64,000 nucleotides of DNA, taken from Brevibacterium permense (GTDB lineage: Bacteria; Actinomycetota; Actinomycetes; Actinomycetales; Brevibacteriaceae). Position numbers and translations under genes: made by a program. Position 1 is the stretch's first letter, and each line of letters opens with the position of its first letter. The notes beneath the pieces were generated by a model. The model saw only the letters and a program-made list of their open reading frames with translations, made no database searches and was not told the origin of the DNA. The DNA is taken from the NCBI RefSeq assembly GCF_025506275.1, contig NZ_QYCP01000081.1:1-64000 (forward strand). Direction: 5' to 3'. Of the stretch, positions 7,909-16,393 are shown piece after piece.

Positions 7909-9945
7909 TCAGTACTCCTTGGCCACGAGGGTGAGCACGTCGTAGTTCGCCACGGGTTCGTCGTTCTGGTTGACGACCTGCGCGTCCCAGCGGACCTCAC
8001 CGTATTCGTCGGTCTCACGCGGAGTGATGCGCTTGGCGGTGAGCGTCACCTTGAGCTTGTCACCTGGGGAGACAGGCGTCATGAAGTTGAGTCCTTCGAG
8101 CCCGTAGTTCGCGAGCACCGGGCCCGGGTCCGGCTGGACGAAGAGTCCGGCGGCAAAGGACACGATGAGGTAGCCATGCGCCACGCGTCCCGGGAAGAAC
8201 GGATTCGCGGCTGCTGCCTCTTCGTTCATGTGGGCGTAGAAGGTGTCCCCGGTGAAGTTCGCGAAGTGCTCGATATCGTCGAGAGTGACTTCCCGCCATT
8301 CCGAGTCGAGTGTGTCGCCGATGCGCAGGTCCGCAAGCGACTTCGTGAACGGATGATCACCGAGGCGGCGCTCCGATCCGTTGACCCATTCCCCGCCGAT
8401 CGCGGTGAGCATGTCCGGGGAGGCCTGGATCGCGGTGCGCTGCATGAAGTGCTCGACGCCGCGCAGTCCGCCCATCTCCTCACCGCCGCCGGCCCGTCCG
8501 GGGCCGCCGTGGATGAGGTTCGGCAACGGCGAACCGTGACCGGTCGACTCTTCGGCATCGTCACGATCGAGTACGAGCACACGGCCGTGCCATGGGGCGA
8601 TCTTCCGGACGAATTCGGTCGCGAACTCACGGTCGTGGGTGACGACGGAGCCGACCAGGGAGCCGCGGCCGCGGGCGGCCAGACGGACGGCATCCTCGGT
8701 GTCGGAATAGGTGATGATCGAGGTCACGGGACCGAAGGCCTCGATGTCGTGGACGGCATCGGACCAGGCGTCATCGGCCTGGAGGACGGTGGCCGCGACA
8801 TAGGCGCCACCGTGCTCGGCAGCCAGACGATCGGATTCCTCACGCCCGCCGGTGAGCACGCGGGCTCCCCCGGCGATGATCTGGTCGACCGCGTCGAGGA
8901 CGTCGGTGCGCTGTTTGTCGGAGACGACGGGGCCCAGACGAGTGGACTTCTCGCGCGGATCGCCGACGCCCTGGGTGGCGAGCTTCGCGGTGATGGCTTC
9001 ACCGACCGCCTCGGCGTGGGCTTCGGGCACGAAGGTGCGGCGGATCGCGGTGCACTTCTGTCCGGCCTTGACGGTCATCTCGGCGACGACGCCGGAGACG
9101 AAGAAGTCGAACTCCTCCGTGCCGGGTGCGGCATCGGGACCGAGCAGGGAGAAGTTGAGTGAGTCCGCCTCGGCGAAGAAGCGGGTGCCGCGCTGGGTCA
9201 CGCAGTCGAGGGCGGACAGCGTGCGGGCGGTGTTCGCGGAACCGGTGAAGGCGATCGCGTCCTGTTCGGCGAGGTGGTCGAAGAGCGGGGTGACGTCACC
9301 GGAGACCAGCTGGATTGCGCCGGCAGGGAGCAGACCGGATTCGATCATGTCAGCGACGACCGCATGGGTCAGGTGGGCGGTGTCGGTGGCGGGTTTGACG
9401 ACGACGGGGACGCCGGCGACGAACATCGGCCCGAACTTCTCGAGCATGCCCCAGACGGGGAAGTTGAAGGCGTTGATCTGCAGCGCGAGGCCCCGCCGGG
9501 AGGTGAGGATGTGGCGGCCGACGAAGGTGCCGTTCTTCGACAGGCGCTCGACTCCGCCGTCGAGGTGGACGGTCGAGTTCGGCATCTGGCGGCGGGCGAC
9601 GCCGGAGTAGGTGAAGAGTGTGCCGATTCCGCCTTCGATGTCGACGAAGGCGTCGCGCTTGGTGGTGCCGGTGGTGAAGGAGATCTCGTGGTAGTCCTTC
9701 GTGCGCTCCATGAGGTAGGTCGCAAGTTTCTTGAGGATCACGCCGCGCTGGTGGAAGGTGAGCTTCTGCAGTTCGGCGATGCCGGTGGTCCGGGCGTGGT
9801 CGGCGACGGCGGCGAAGTCGACTCCGGCCGAGCTCACCGAGTGCAGGAGGTCTCCGGTGCCGGCGTCGCGGACGGGCCGGGCGGACTCGGTCGCCGCCGG
9901 TGTGTGCCAGGTTCCGGCCACATAGGAACTGAGGATTTCGGTCAT
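7909..9945 (-). CDS. paaZ: Bifunctional aldehyde dehydrogenase / enoyl-CoA hydratase
   Basis: Ring-opening enzyme of the paa pathway: hydrolyses oxepin-CoA and oxidises the resulting semialdehyde. Residues about 1-520 form an aldehyde dehydrogenase (catalytic Cys in AGQKCTAIRR); residues about 545-678 form a MaoC-type hotdog hydratase (HFANFTGDTFYAHMN, FPGRVAHGYL). The start ATG at 9945 (MTEILSSYVAGTW) follows a GGGAGAG ribosome site. The length of about 678 is normal for PaaZ. Its promoter overlaps a PaaR-like palindrome. It is separated from paaIK by the glpD block. Confidence 0.95.
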   Translation of the reverse strand: MTEILSSYVAGTWHTPAATESARPVRDAGTGDLLHSVSSAGVDFAAVADHARTTGIAELQKLTFHQRGVILKKLATYLMERTKDYHEISFTTGTTKRDAFVDIEGGIGTLFTYSGVARRQMPNSTVHLDGGVERLSKNGTFVGRHILTSRRGLALQINAFNFPVWGMLEKFGPMFVAGVPVVVKPATDTAHLTHAVVADMIESGLLPAGAIQLVSGDVTPLFDHLAEQDAIAFTGSANTARTLSALDCVTQRGTRFFAEADSLNFSLLGPDAAPGTEEFDFFVSGVVAEMTVKAGQKCTAIRRTFVPEAHAEAVGEAITAKLATQGVGDPREKSTRLGPVVSDKQRTDVLDAVDQIIAGGARVLTGGREESDRLAAEHGGAYVAATVLQADDAWSDAVHDIEAFGPVTSIITYSDTEDAVRLAARGRGSLVGSVVTHDREFATEFVRKIAPWHGRVLVLDRDDAEESTGHGSPLPNLIHGGPGRAGGGEEMGGLRGVEHFMQRTAIQASPDMLTAIGGEWVNGSERRLGDHPFTKSLADLRIGDTLDSEWREVTLDDIEHFANFTGDTFYAHMNEEAAAANPFFPGRVAHGYLIVSFAAGLFVQPDPGPVLANYGLEGLNFMTPVSPGDKLKVTLTAKRITPRETDEYGEVRWDAQVVNQNDEPVANYDVLTLVAKEY

Positions 9946-10022
9946 GCTTTGCTCTCCCTGGTGAAACGACGTCTCCCGGTCCACGGCGGCCGCATTCGGC
10001 ACCGCTGCCGATTCCTAGACAT

Positions 10023-10051
10023 ATACTAACCAATCGGTCGGTAATTGTCAT
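10023..10051 (-). promoter_or_regulatory. paaZ promoter with PaaR-like operator in the spacer
   Basis: On the - strand, ATGACA (-35, 10046-10051) and TAGTAT (-10, 10023-10028) are 17 bp apart. The spacer is filled by an imperfect 22-bp palindrome (10025-10046) with half-site cores ACTAACC and CGGTAATT around a central CG. It agrees well with the Corynebacterium PaaR operator as I remember it (ACTNACC - CG - CGGTNAGT). A repressor here would block RNA polymerase directly. Confidence 0.65.
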
Positions 10052-10119
10052 GGGCTGTCTCGACCAAGGCGATCGGATGGAACCGCGGCACATCCTCGGC
10101 GCGCCTCGTCGATTCACGA

Positions 10120-10178
10120 GTGACACGGGGGTGCATTCTGACCTATGATCGTTCTCAATTACTGACCAGGCAGTCAGT
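10120..10178 (+). promoter_or_regulatory. Promoter and palindrome upstream of MHS transporter
   Basis: GTGACA (10120-10125) and TATGAT (10144-10149), 18 bp apart, form a reasonable + strand promoter. Just downstream, ACTGAC (10161-10166) and GTCAGT (10173-10178) form a perfect inverted repeat around six bases. It resembles the half sites of the paaZ operator but with shorter spacing, so it may bind a different TetR-type regulator. With the paaZ promoter this accounts for most of the 354-bp gap from 9946 to 10299; the rest shows no gene. Confidence 0.45.
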
Positions 10179-10299
10179 CGAGGCGGACGTCCATCGGTCC
10201 GCCGCCAGACCCGAGGCACCGGCGATCACTCAGAGTCGAGGACCACCGCCTCCGGAGACGGCACCCGGCAAAGTCGCCCAGCAACAGAAGGTTCCGCTC

Positions 10300-11664
10300 A
10301 TGTCCTCCACCGCTTCAGGCCCGGTCACTCCGAATCCGGCCACCCCACATACGACCACCCGCGAGGAACGTAAGGTCCTCGCCGGCACTCTCGTCGGCAC
10401 CACCATCGAGTGGTATGACTTCTTCATCTACGCTCAGGCCGCGGGCCTCGTCCTCTCCGCTCAATACTTCGGCCCTTTGGCCGCGGACAATCCGGCCCTC
10501 GGTCAGATCATGGCGTGGGCGTCTCTGGGCATCTCGTTCCTCTTCCGCCCGTTGGGCGCGATCATCGCCGGCCACCTCGGCGATCGGATCGGGCGCAAGA
10601 AGATGCTCGTGCTCACGCTCATCCTCATGGGGGCCGCGACCTCGCTCATCGGTCTGCTCCCGAACTACGCGATGATCGGCGTCGGCGCCCCGATCCTGCT
10701 CACCCTGCTGCGGATCCTGCAGGGCTTCTCCGCCGGCGGCGAATGGGGTGGGGCCGCACTGCTGTCGGTCGAACACGCTCCGATCTCCAAGCGCGGCATC
10801 TTCGGTGCCTACCCGCAGATCGGCGTGCCGGTCGGCATGATCCTGGCCACCGGGGTCATCTGGGTGCTCACCACGGTCCTCTCCCCCGAACAGTTCGCGA
10901 GCTTCGGCTGGCGGATCCCGTTCCTCTTCTCCGTCGTCCTCGTGATCGTCGGCTATTACATCCGCCGGCAGGTCGAGGAGTCCCCGGTCTTCGCCGAGCT
11001 CGCCGAACGCAAGGCCGAGTCCTCGGCTCCGCTGGGCACCCTGTTCAAGAAGAACACGAAGGAAGTCGTCCTCTCCGCGCTCATCTTCATCGGCAACAAC
11101 GCCGTGGGCTACATGATCATCGCGTTCTTCGCCGCCTACGCCTCGCGCCCCATCGCCGAGGGCGGTTCCGTCGGCCTCGACCGTGCACCCGTGCTGTTGG
11201 CGACGACGCTCGCGAGCTTCGGCTGGCTGGTCTTCACCATGTGGGGCGGTGCGCTGTCGGACAAGCTCGGTCGCGTGCGGACCTTCCAGATCGGGTACGT
11301 CCTGCTCATCGTGTGGCTCATCCCGACCTTCCTCATGATCGATATGGCCAACATCTGGATGTACGGCATCGGCATCTTCGTCCTCACCGTCGGCATGGGC
11401 CTGTCCTATGGCCCGATGTCGGCGATGTATGCGGAGATGTTCCCTGTCGAGGTCCGCTACTCGGGCGTCTCGATCGGCTACGCGCTCGGCGCGATCCTCG
11501 GCGGTGCTTTCGCCCCGACCATCGCCGAGACCCTGCTCGCCGAGACCGGAAAGTCGATCTCGATCGCGATCTACATGATCATCGTGTGCATCATCTCGCT
11601 CATCGGCGTCAGCCTCGTCAAGGAGACCAAGGGCAACGACCTCGGCCTGACGAAGCATCACTGA
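10300..11664 (+). CDS. MFS transporter, metabolite:H+ symporter (MHS) family
   Basis: Twelve-helix proton-coupled carrier of about 454 residues in the inner membrane. The family hallmark VGTTIEWYDFFIYAQAAG opens helix 1, and the loop 2-3 motif GHLGDRIGRKK follows. The ATG at 10300 is preceded by AGAAGG with 8-nt spacing; the open frame further upstream lacks family character. MHS carriers take up small organic acids, proline/betaine or aromatic acids; the substrate here is unknown. Being divergent from paaZ, uptake of phenylacetate or a related aromatic acid is possible, but its operator differs. Confidence 0.88.
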   Translation: MSSTASGPVTPNPATPHTTTREERKVLAGTLVGTTIEWYDFFIYAQAAGLVLSAQYFGPLAADNPALGQIMAWASLGISFLFRPLGAIIAGHLGDRIGRKKMLVLTLILMGAATSLIGLLPNYAMIGVGAPILLTLLRILQGFSAGGEWGGAALLSVEHAPISKRGIFGAYPQIGVPVGMILATGVIWVLTTVLSPEQFASFGWRIPFLFSVVLVIVGYYIRRQVEESPVFAELAERKAESSAPLGTLFKKNTKEVVLSALIFIGNNAVGYMIIAFFAAYASRPIAEGGSVGLDRAPVLLATTLASFGWLVFTMWGGALSDKLGRVRTFQIGYVLLIVWLIPTFLMIDMANIWMYGIGIFVLTVGMGLSYGPMSAMYAEMFPVEVRYSGVSIGYALGAILGGAFAPTIAETLLAETGKSISIAIYMIIVCIISLIGVSLVKETKGNDLGLTKHH

Positions 11665-11708
11665 GACTGCCGCGAACCCCTGGTTCCTCACCTGCACTTC
11701 GATTTCCT

Positions 11709-11754
11709 GGTCGATCCACGGTGATTCCTCCGCCTGAAACGCCGTGGATCGACC
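11709..11754. terminator. Perfect 13-bp hairpin after MHS transporter
   Basis: GGTCGATCCACGG (11709-11721) pairs exactly with CCGTGGATCGACC (11742-11754) over a 20-nt loop. It lies 45 bp after the transporter stop and before the next co-oriented gene, so it is a probable terminator. No U-tract follows. Confidence 0.7.
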
Positions 11755-11809
11755 CAACAATCCACCGAGGCGGCGCACCCACTCAGCAGCTCTCGCATAG
11801 GCTGATGGG

Positions 11810-12757
11810 ATGACTGAGCTGACGTATCCCGATATCGAAGCCGCCGGCGCACGGATCGCCGGCCGGGTGCGCCCGGTGACCGTGGCCCCGGCTGGTGAGG
11901 ACGGCCTGTTCTTCGCCCTCGAGTTCATGCAGCACACCGGCACGTTCAAGGCCCGCGGTGCGCAGAACTTCATCCAGGCTCACCTTGCCGAAGGCACCTT
12001 CCCCGAGGCGGGAGTCACGATCGCCTCGGGCGGCAACGCCGGACTCGCGTGCGCATGGGCGGCACGTGCCGCCGGTGTGCCGGCGACCGTCTTCCTGCCG
12101 ACCACCGCGCCGAGCGTGAAGGTCGAACGGCTGCGTTCGTATGGCGCGCGAGTGGAGTTGGTCGGTTCCGAATTCGCCGAGGCGGCCGCCGCCTGCCAGG
12201 AATTCGTCGACTCATCGGGGGCGCTGGCCTCGCACGCCTACGACCATCCGCTCATCGCTGCGGGTGCGGGCACCCTGATGACCGAGATCCTGGTGCAAGT
12301 GCCCGATCTCGACACGGCCGTCGTATCGGTCGGCGGGGGCGGACTATTCGCCGGAGTTGCGACGGCCGCGACTCATCACGGGGTGCGAACAGTGGCGGTC
12401 GAGCCGGAGAACTGTCGAGCGCTGAGTGCAGCGATCGAAGCGGGCGAACCGGTCGACGTCACAGTCGATTCGGTAGCCGCAGATTCGCTCGGTGCCAGGC
12501 GCGCCACATCGCTGGCACTGGAGGCGGCACGGTCGGATCTGGTCACATCGGTGCTGGTCAGCGACGACGTGATCGTCGAAGCACGGCAGCGACTGTGGGA
12601 CGAACACCGACTGGCGGTCGAGCATGCAGCGGCAACTGCCCTGGCAGGAGTCCGCGGTGCCGATGACGGAAATTCAACTGGCGGCTATGTGCCGGCCGCG
12701 GGAGAGAAGGTCTGCGTCGTCCTCTGCGGGGCGAACACGAGCCTCGGTGATCTCTGA
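11810..12757 (+). CDS. PLP-dependent threonine/serine dehydratase-like enzyme
   Basis: Fold-type II PLP enzyme of 315 residues. The PLP-binding lysine is K47 in HTGTFKARGA, the substrate loop ASGGNAGLACAWAA follows, and the phosphate-binding glycine loop is SVGGGGLFAG. These features fit serine/threonine dehydratases that deaminate hydroxy-amino acids to 2-oxo acids; a racemase activity is also known in this family. There is no ACT regulatory domain, so it is a catabolic rather than biosynthetic type. It is monocistronic, between a hairpin and a convergent small membrane-protein gene only 7 bp away. Confidence 0.85.
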   Translation: MTELTYPDIEAAGARIAGRVRPVTVAPAGEDGLFFALEFMQHTGTFKARGAQNFIQAHLAEGTFPEAGVTIASGGNAGLACAWAARAAGVPATVFLPTTAPSVKVERLRSYGARVELVGSEFAEAAAACQEFVDSSGALASHAYDHPLIAAGAGTLMTEILVQVPDLDTAVVSVGGGGLFAGVATAATHHGVRTVAVEPENCRALSAAIEAGEPVDVTVDSVAADSLGARRATSLALEAARSDLVTSVLVSDDVIVEARQRLWDEHRLAVEHAAATALAGVRGADDGNSTGGYVPAAGEKVCVVLCGANTSLGDL

Positions 12758-12764
12758 GACGCAG

Positions 12765-12956
12765 TCAGCGCGTTCGGTCGCGGTCCTTCGATTTCAGCGA
12801 GGCCTTGATAAGGCCGAAGATCGCAAGCGCCACGACGACGGTGATGATGGCCTTGACGAGGAACCACGCAATGGAGAACGCGACGTTGACCACCCACCAC
12901 GCGATGATGATGGCGATGATCGCGCCGATGATGCTCCACACGGTACTCATCTTCAT
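12765..12956 (-). CDS. Small hydrophobic membrane protein, unknown function
   Basis: A 63-residue protein with two strongly hydrophobic stretches (about residues 8-30 and 31-50) and a basic tail (LIKASLKSKDRDRTR). It has Trp-rich segments such as IIAWWVVNVAF. It lies tail-to-tail with the dehydratase gene. I do not recognise a named family; it is likely an integral membrane protein with a cytoplasmic basic C-terminus. Confidence 0.7.
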   Translation of the reverse strand: MKMSTVWSIIGAIIAIIIAWWVVNVAFSIAWFLVKAIITVVVALAIFGLIKASLKSKDRDRTR

Positions 12957-13038
12957 AGCCCAAGCCTAGGCCCGAGTGCACAGCCGTGCAATGCGCACGG
13001 TGATCGTCCCAGCCGATCCTTAGCACGGACGCAGTTCG

Positions 13039-13836
13039 TCAGCCGAGCACTGCGGCGGCACGGACAGCCCGGGCGGACCAGCGACGGTCGGCGAAGCCCA
13101 CTTCGATCGGGTGGTCGAAGGCGGCGGAGATCTGCTGAGAAGTGAGCACCTCGGCGATGGGACCCGCCGCGGTCAGCCGCCCGTCGGAGATGAGCGCGGC
13201 ATGCGTGGTCGTCTCCGGGATCTCCTCGAGATGGTGGGTGACCAGCAGCGTCGACAACTCCGGCGAGCGCACCGACAGGGCGTCGATGGTCTCGAGCTGC
13301 TGTTCGCGAGCGGCCACGTCGAGTCCGGTGGTCGGCTCGTCGAAGAGCAGCAGCTGAGGGGCGGCAATAAGCGACCGAGCGACGAGCGCACGCCCGCGCT
13401 CCCCCTGTGACAGCACCTTCCACCCGGCGTCAGCGCGGGACGTCAGCCCCACCTCGGCGATCTGGGCATCGGCCTTCGCAACATCCTCCGGTGAGGGCTC
13501 CCACCGCATCGGACGTTCAACGGTGCCGGTCAGCCCGGTGAGGACGACCTCGCGGACGGTGAGGTTCGAGCGCAGCGGATGGCGCGGATTGACGTGTCCG
13601 ATGAGGCGGCGCAGCGCGGCGAGCTCGACTCGGCCCATGCGTGATCCGAGGATATCCACGGTGCCCGAGGTCGGGAACACCTGCGCCGAGGCGAAACTCA
13701 GCAGGGTCGACTTCCCCGCCCCGTTCGGCCCGATGAGCACCCAGTGCTCGCCGGCGTCGATGCGCAGATCGATGCCGTGGAGGATCTGCGTCTGCCCCCG
13801 CCGGAACGTCACATCAGCGATATCGAGGACGGCCAT
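13039..13836 (-). CDS. ABC transporter ATP-binding protein
   Basis: Single nucleotide-binding domain of about 265 residues. Walker A is GPNGAGKST, the signature is LSQGERGRALVARSL, and Walker B is LLLFDEPTTGLD, followed by the switch histidine in VTHHLEEIPE. It resembles the ModF/YlmA-type ATPases (COG1119), which are often found without a permease. No membrane partner lies in the window, so the transported substrate cannot be named. Start taken at the ATG at 13836; an in-frame GTG six bases upstream is an alternative. Confidence 0.85.
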   Translation of the reverse strand: MAVLDIADVTFRRGQTQILHGIDLRIDAGEHWVLIGPNGAGKSTLLSFASAQVFPTSGTVDILGSRMGRVELAALRRLIGHVNPRHPLRSNLTVREVVLTGLTGTVERPMRWEPSPEDVAKADAQIAEVGLTSRADAGWKVLSQGERGRALVARSLIAAPQLLLFDEPTTGLDVAAREQQLETIDALSVRSPELSTLLVTHHLEEIPETTTHAALISDGRLTAAGPIAEVLTSQQISAAFDHPIEVGFADRRWSARAVRAAAVLG

Positions 13837-13908
13837 TGCCACGTCTCACTCACCCTTCCGAACCGGACCCTGCCTGCGGGCGCCGGGATCGTCGGCTCTC
13901 AGATCGAT

Positions 13909-13930
13909 GGCCCCACCGTCTGGTGGGGCC
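13909..13930 (-). terminator. Hairpin downstream of the RibD-like gene
   Basis: GGCCCCACC (13909-13917) and GGTGGGGCC (13922-13930) form a perfect 9-bp stem with a 4-nt loop. It lies 100 bp beyond the stop of the - strand reductase gene and before the ABC ATPase gene, so it separates the two. Confidence 0.65.
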
Positions 13931-14029
13931 GATCCGATTCTAGGGCCCACCTCGCCGAGGCGGCCGCCGGGTCGAGAGACCGGCGTTCCATATCCTGGAC
14001 CGCTGGAACGAGCCGATGCCGGGTTCCAG

Positions 14030-14611
14030 TCAGTGCAGTCTCGGCCGGTAGATGAGTTCCTGAATGCTTCCGTCGAGCAGCGTCGATTCGAGAAGGTCGA
14101 GGTCGAAATCCGCGGCTCCGGCGAAGACCGGCTGAGTCCCGGTCTGACCTGTGATAACGGGGTAGACGGTGACTTGAACTCGGTCGACGAGTCCGGCGGC
14201 CATGAGCGCTCGGTTCATCGACAGGGATCCGTGGGAGCGGATCGGCACATCTGATTCGTCCTTCAGCGCAGCGACCACATCGGCGGCGTCGCCACGAGCG
14301 ATGGTGGCGTCGGGCCAATCAAGCGGCTCGTCCAGAGTGGTCGAGACGACTGTGGTCGGGCTCTGTCTCATGGCCGTCACCCAGGGGTCGAGCACATCGG
14401 GGAACTCGTCAGCAGCGGCGAGCATGGCGGCGAATTCGCGGAAGGTGGTGGCACCGAGGACCAAACGGCAGTCGTCACTGTAGGTTCGCAGCCGGTGGTC
14501 GAGCAGTTCGGGGCCCTGTTTGCCCCAGTAGCCTCCCCAATCGCCTTCGGGGATGATCGAGGCGAACCCGTCGAGGCTCATGAAGACATCGAAGGTGTAG
14601 GTCGCGGACAT
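14030..14611 (-). CDS. Dihydrofolate-reductase-like protein (RibD C-terminal domain)
   Basis: A 193-residue protein of the RibD C-terminal/DHFR-like superfamily. It has the N-terminal strand TFDVFMSLDGFAS, the central LVLGATTFREF and the late IRSHGSLSMNRALMAAGLVD typical of these NADPH-binding reductases. Such stand-alone proteins are common in actinobacteria and usually lack a defined substrate. The ATG at 14611 follows AGGAG with good spacing and is preferred over the longer frame. It is divergent from an IclR gene 114 bp away. Confidence 0.85.
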   Translation of the reverse strand: MSATYTFDVFMSLDGFASIIPEGDWGGYWGKQGPELLDHRLRTYSDDCRLVLGATTFREFAAMLAAADEFPDVLDPWVTAMRQSPTTVVSTTLDEPLDWPDATIARGDAADVVAALKDESDVPIRSHGSLSMNRALMAAGLVDRVQVTVYPVITGQTGTQPVFAGAADFDLDLLESTLLDGSIQELIYRPRLH

Positions 14612-14725
14612 GGTCGCTCCTGTCAGAACGCACCCCGAAGTGGGTGCGGTGGTCCAAGTGTGCGCTTCGGCGGCCGCGTACACCACCCCCGAGCACCGGT
14701 TCCGACGACGGTCCATAATGGAGAC

Positions 14726-15649
14726 ATGCACAACGGCGCCGATTCGAATGAGGACCTCCGCGAGGAATATCGCATCAAGATGCGCGGTCGGCTGCTGCGT
14801 CGGTCCGCTTCGTTCAATGTCGCCCACGCCGTCGACAGCCTCGAACCGGGCACGGGCGCTCAGAGCATCCAACGCGCGCTGACGCTGCTCAACCTCGTCG
14901 GGCTCATCGCCGGGGAGCGGCGCGAGGGAGCGAGCCTGTCCGAGCTCGCTTCGATCAGCGGCCGCCCGAAAGCCAGCGTCCACCGCATGCTCCAGGCGCT
15001 CATCGCCATGGGATACGTCGAACGCCTCGAAGAGGGCGGGTACCGCCTCGGCGTGCAGTCGCAGATCCTCGGTCAGCTGGCCCAGAAATCGGTGGACCCG
15101 CTGGTCACGGAGTCAGAGTCGAGTCTGCTGCGCTTGGCCGAGCTCAGTCAGGACACCGTGTTTCTCACTCTGCGCACGGGCAGCTATTCGATCTGCGCCC
15201 GCCGCGAGGAGGGCTTCGGTGAGATCTTCAACAACGCACTGTCGGTGGGCGACCGCCACCCGTTGGGCATCGGCGCCGGATCGCTGGCGATCCTCTCCGA
15301 GCTCTCCCCCGCCGAAGTGGACGCCCAGTTCGAGGCCAACGCCGAGATCCTCGCCGAGCGGTATCCGAAGGTCTCCGTCCCGCACCTGCGCGACATCATC
15401 GATCAGGCCCGCGTCGACGGCTTCGTCCACAATCCGGGGCTCTTCGCCAAAGGGTCGTGGGCGGTCGCGGTTCCGCTGCGCATCCGCGGCTCCCGACCGC
15501 GTGCGGCCCTGTCGATCGCCTCGATCGCCGACCGTGTCACCGGTTCCCGGGTCGAACGCCTCGTCGCTCTGCTGCGCCGTGAGTCGAGGGCCATCGCCGA
15601 GGCGCTGAGCTCCCAGTCCGATCTCGCCCCGGACTCCGGCGACCTCTGA
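14726..15649 (+). CDS. IclR-family transcriptional regulator
   Basis: Regulator of about 307 residues with a winged helix-turn-helix (SIQRALTLLNLVGLIAG ... SISGRPKASVHRMLQALIAMGYV) and a C-terminal effector domain. A charged N-terminal extension of about 50 residues precedes the DNA-binding domain. I take the ATG at 14726 as start because upstream residues are not family-like. No obvious catabolic target sits next to it; the divergent RibD-like gene is the nearest candidate. Confidence 0.85.
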   Translation: MHNGADSNEDLREEYRIKMRGRLLRRSASFNVAHAVDSLEPGTGAQSIQRALTLLNLVGLIAGERREGASLSELASISGRPKASVHRMLQALIAMGYVERLEEGGYRLGVQSQILGQLAQKSVDPLVTESESSLLRLAELSQDTVFLTLRTGSYSICARREEGFGEIFNNALSVGDRHPLGIGAGSLAILSELSPAEVDAQFEANAEILAERYPKVSVPHLRDIIDQARVDGFVHNPGLFAKGSWAVAVPLRIRGSRPRAALSIASIADRVTGSRVERLVALLRRESRAIAEALSSQSDLAPDSGDL

Positions 15650-15677
15650 GGCGCGCTCTGCTCCTCTCGCGCATGAC

Positions 15678-15737
15678 TCCTGCGGGTGGATCCACCTCGA
15701 ATTCCGCTGTTGGATAGAGATAGATCCACCCGCAGGA
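15678..15737. terminator. 15-bp perfect hairpin after iclR gene
   Basis: TCCTGCGGGTGGATC (15678-15692) is exactly complementary to GATCCACCCGCAGGA (15723-15737), with a 30-nt A/T-rich loop. It stands 28 bp after the IclR stop and before the next promoter, so it probably ends that unit. Confidence 0.65.
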
Positions 15738-15786
15738 AGCACCCCCACCGTGAAAGCGACCAACTCGCATCTTCGTGGCAGCACCT

Positions 15787-15804
15787 TTAGTTACTAGTCA
15801 CTAA
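15787..15804. promoter_or_regulatory. TetR operator upstream of TetR-MFS operon
   Basis: TTAGTTACTAGTCACTAA is an 18-bp palindrome with one mismatched pair, centred on CTAG. It ends 16 bp before the TetR start codon, in an A/T-rich stretch that likely also holds the -10 region. This is the expected place for an autoregulatory operator. Confidence 0.7.
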
Positions 15805-15820
15805 CTGATAATTTATTCCC

Positions 15821-16393
15821 ATGGCACAGAGGATGAGCGGCGCAGATCGCCGCAGACAGGTTCGCGAACTCGCTGCGAAGGAATTCGCCGAACATGGACT
15901 GCACGGCGCATCGACTGACGCGATCGCCCGGGAGGCAGGGATCACGCAGGCGTACATCTTCCGCATGTTCGGCACGAAGAAGGCACTGTTCCTCGAGCTC
16001 GTCGCCCAGTCCTTCGACCGGGTCAGCGAAGCCATGCTCGCAGCCGCCGAGGGGAAGACCGGTCGACAGGCGCTCGAAGTCATGGGTTCTCAGTACTATG
16101 ATCTGCTCACCGATCGGCATTCGCTGCTCCTCCAGTTGCAGGGGCTCGCGGCCTGCGGAGACGCCGAGGTCAAGAGGGCAGTTCGCGAGAGATTCGCTCA
16201 CATGTGGCAGGTCGTCGCCGACAGCACCGAGCTCGATCCGGTCACCGTCAAGACCTTCCTCGCCTTCGGCATGCTGCTCAACGTCGGAGCGGCTCTGGAC
16301 ATCAATGAGGTCGACGAAGACTGGGCCGGCGGCATCCGCACTCTGATTCACCCCGGTCTGTTCGACCACATCGATAATCAGACGAACCGATGA
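15821..16393 (+). CDS. TetR-family repressor of the adjacent MFS gene
   Basis: A 190-residue TetR protein: helix-turn-helix AAKEFAEHGLHGASTDAIAR ... ITQAYIFRMFGTKKALF, then an all-helical ligand domain. The stop overlaps the start of the MFS gene by 4 bp (ATGA), so both are one operon. The palindrome just upstream suggests autoregulation relieved by a drug or metabolite exported by the MFS protein. Confidence 0.88.
   Translation: MAQRMSGADRRRQVRELAAKEFAEHGLHGASTDAIAREAGITQAYIFRMFGTKKALFLELVAQSFDRVSEAMLAAAEGKTGRQALEVMGSQYYDLLTDRHSLLLQLQGLAACGDAEVKRAVRERFAHMWQVVADSTELDPVTVKTFLAFGMLLNVGAALDINEVDEDWAGGIRTLIHPGLFDHIDNQTNR

Noticed and set aside
10161-10178. Second PaaR operator before the MHS transporter
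   Set aside because: Half sites look similar, but the spacing is 4 bp shorter than in the paaZ site, so I list it as a separate TetR-type palindrome.
10315-11973. 552-codon - strand frame opposite the MHS transporter
   Set aside because: Highly Asp/Glu/Arg-rich antisense of a membrane protein, without any domain; it also runs across the next gene's start.
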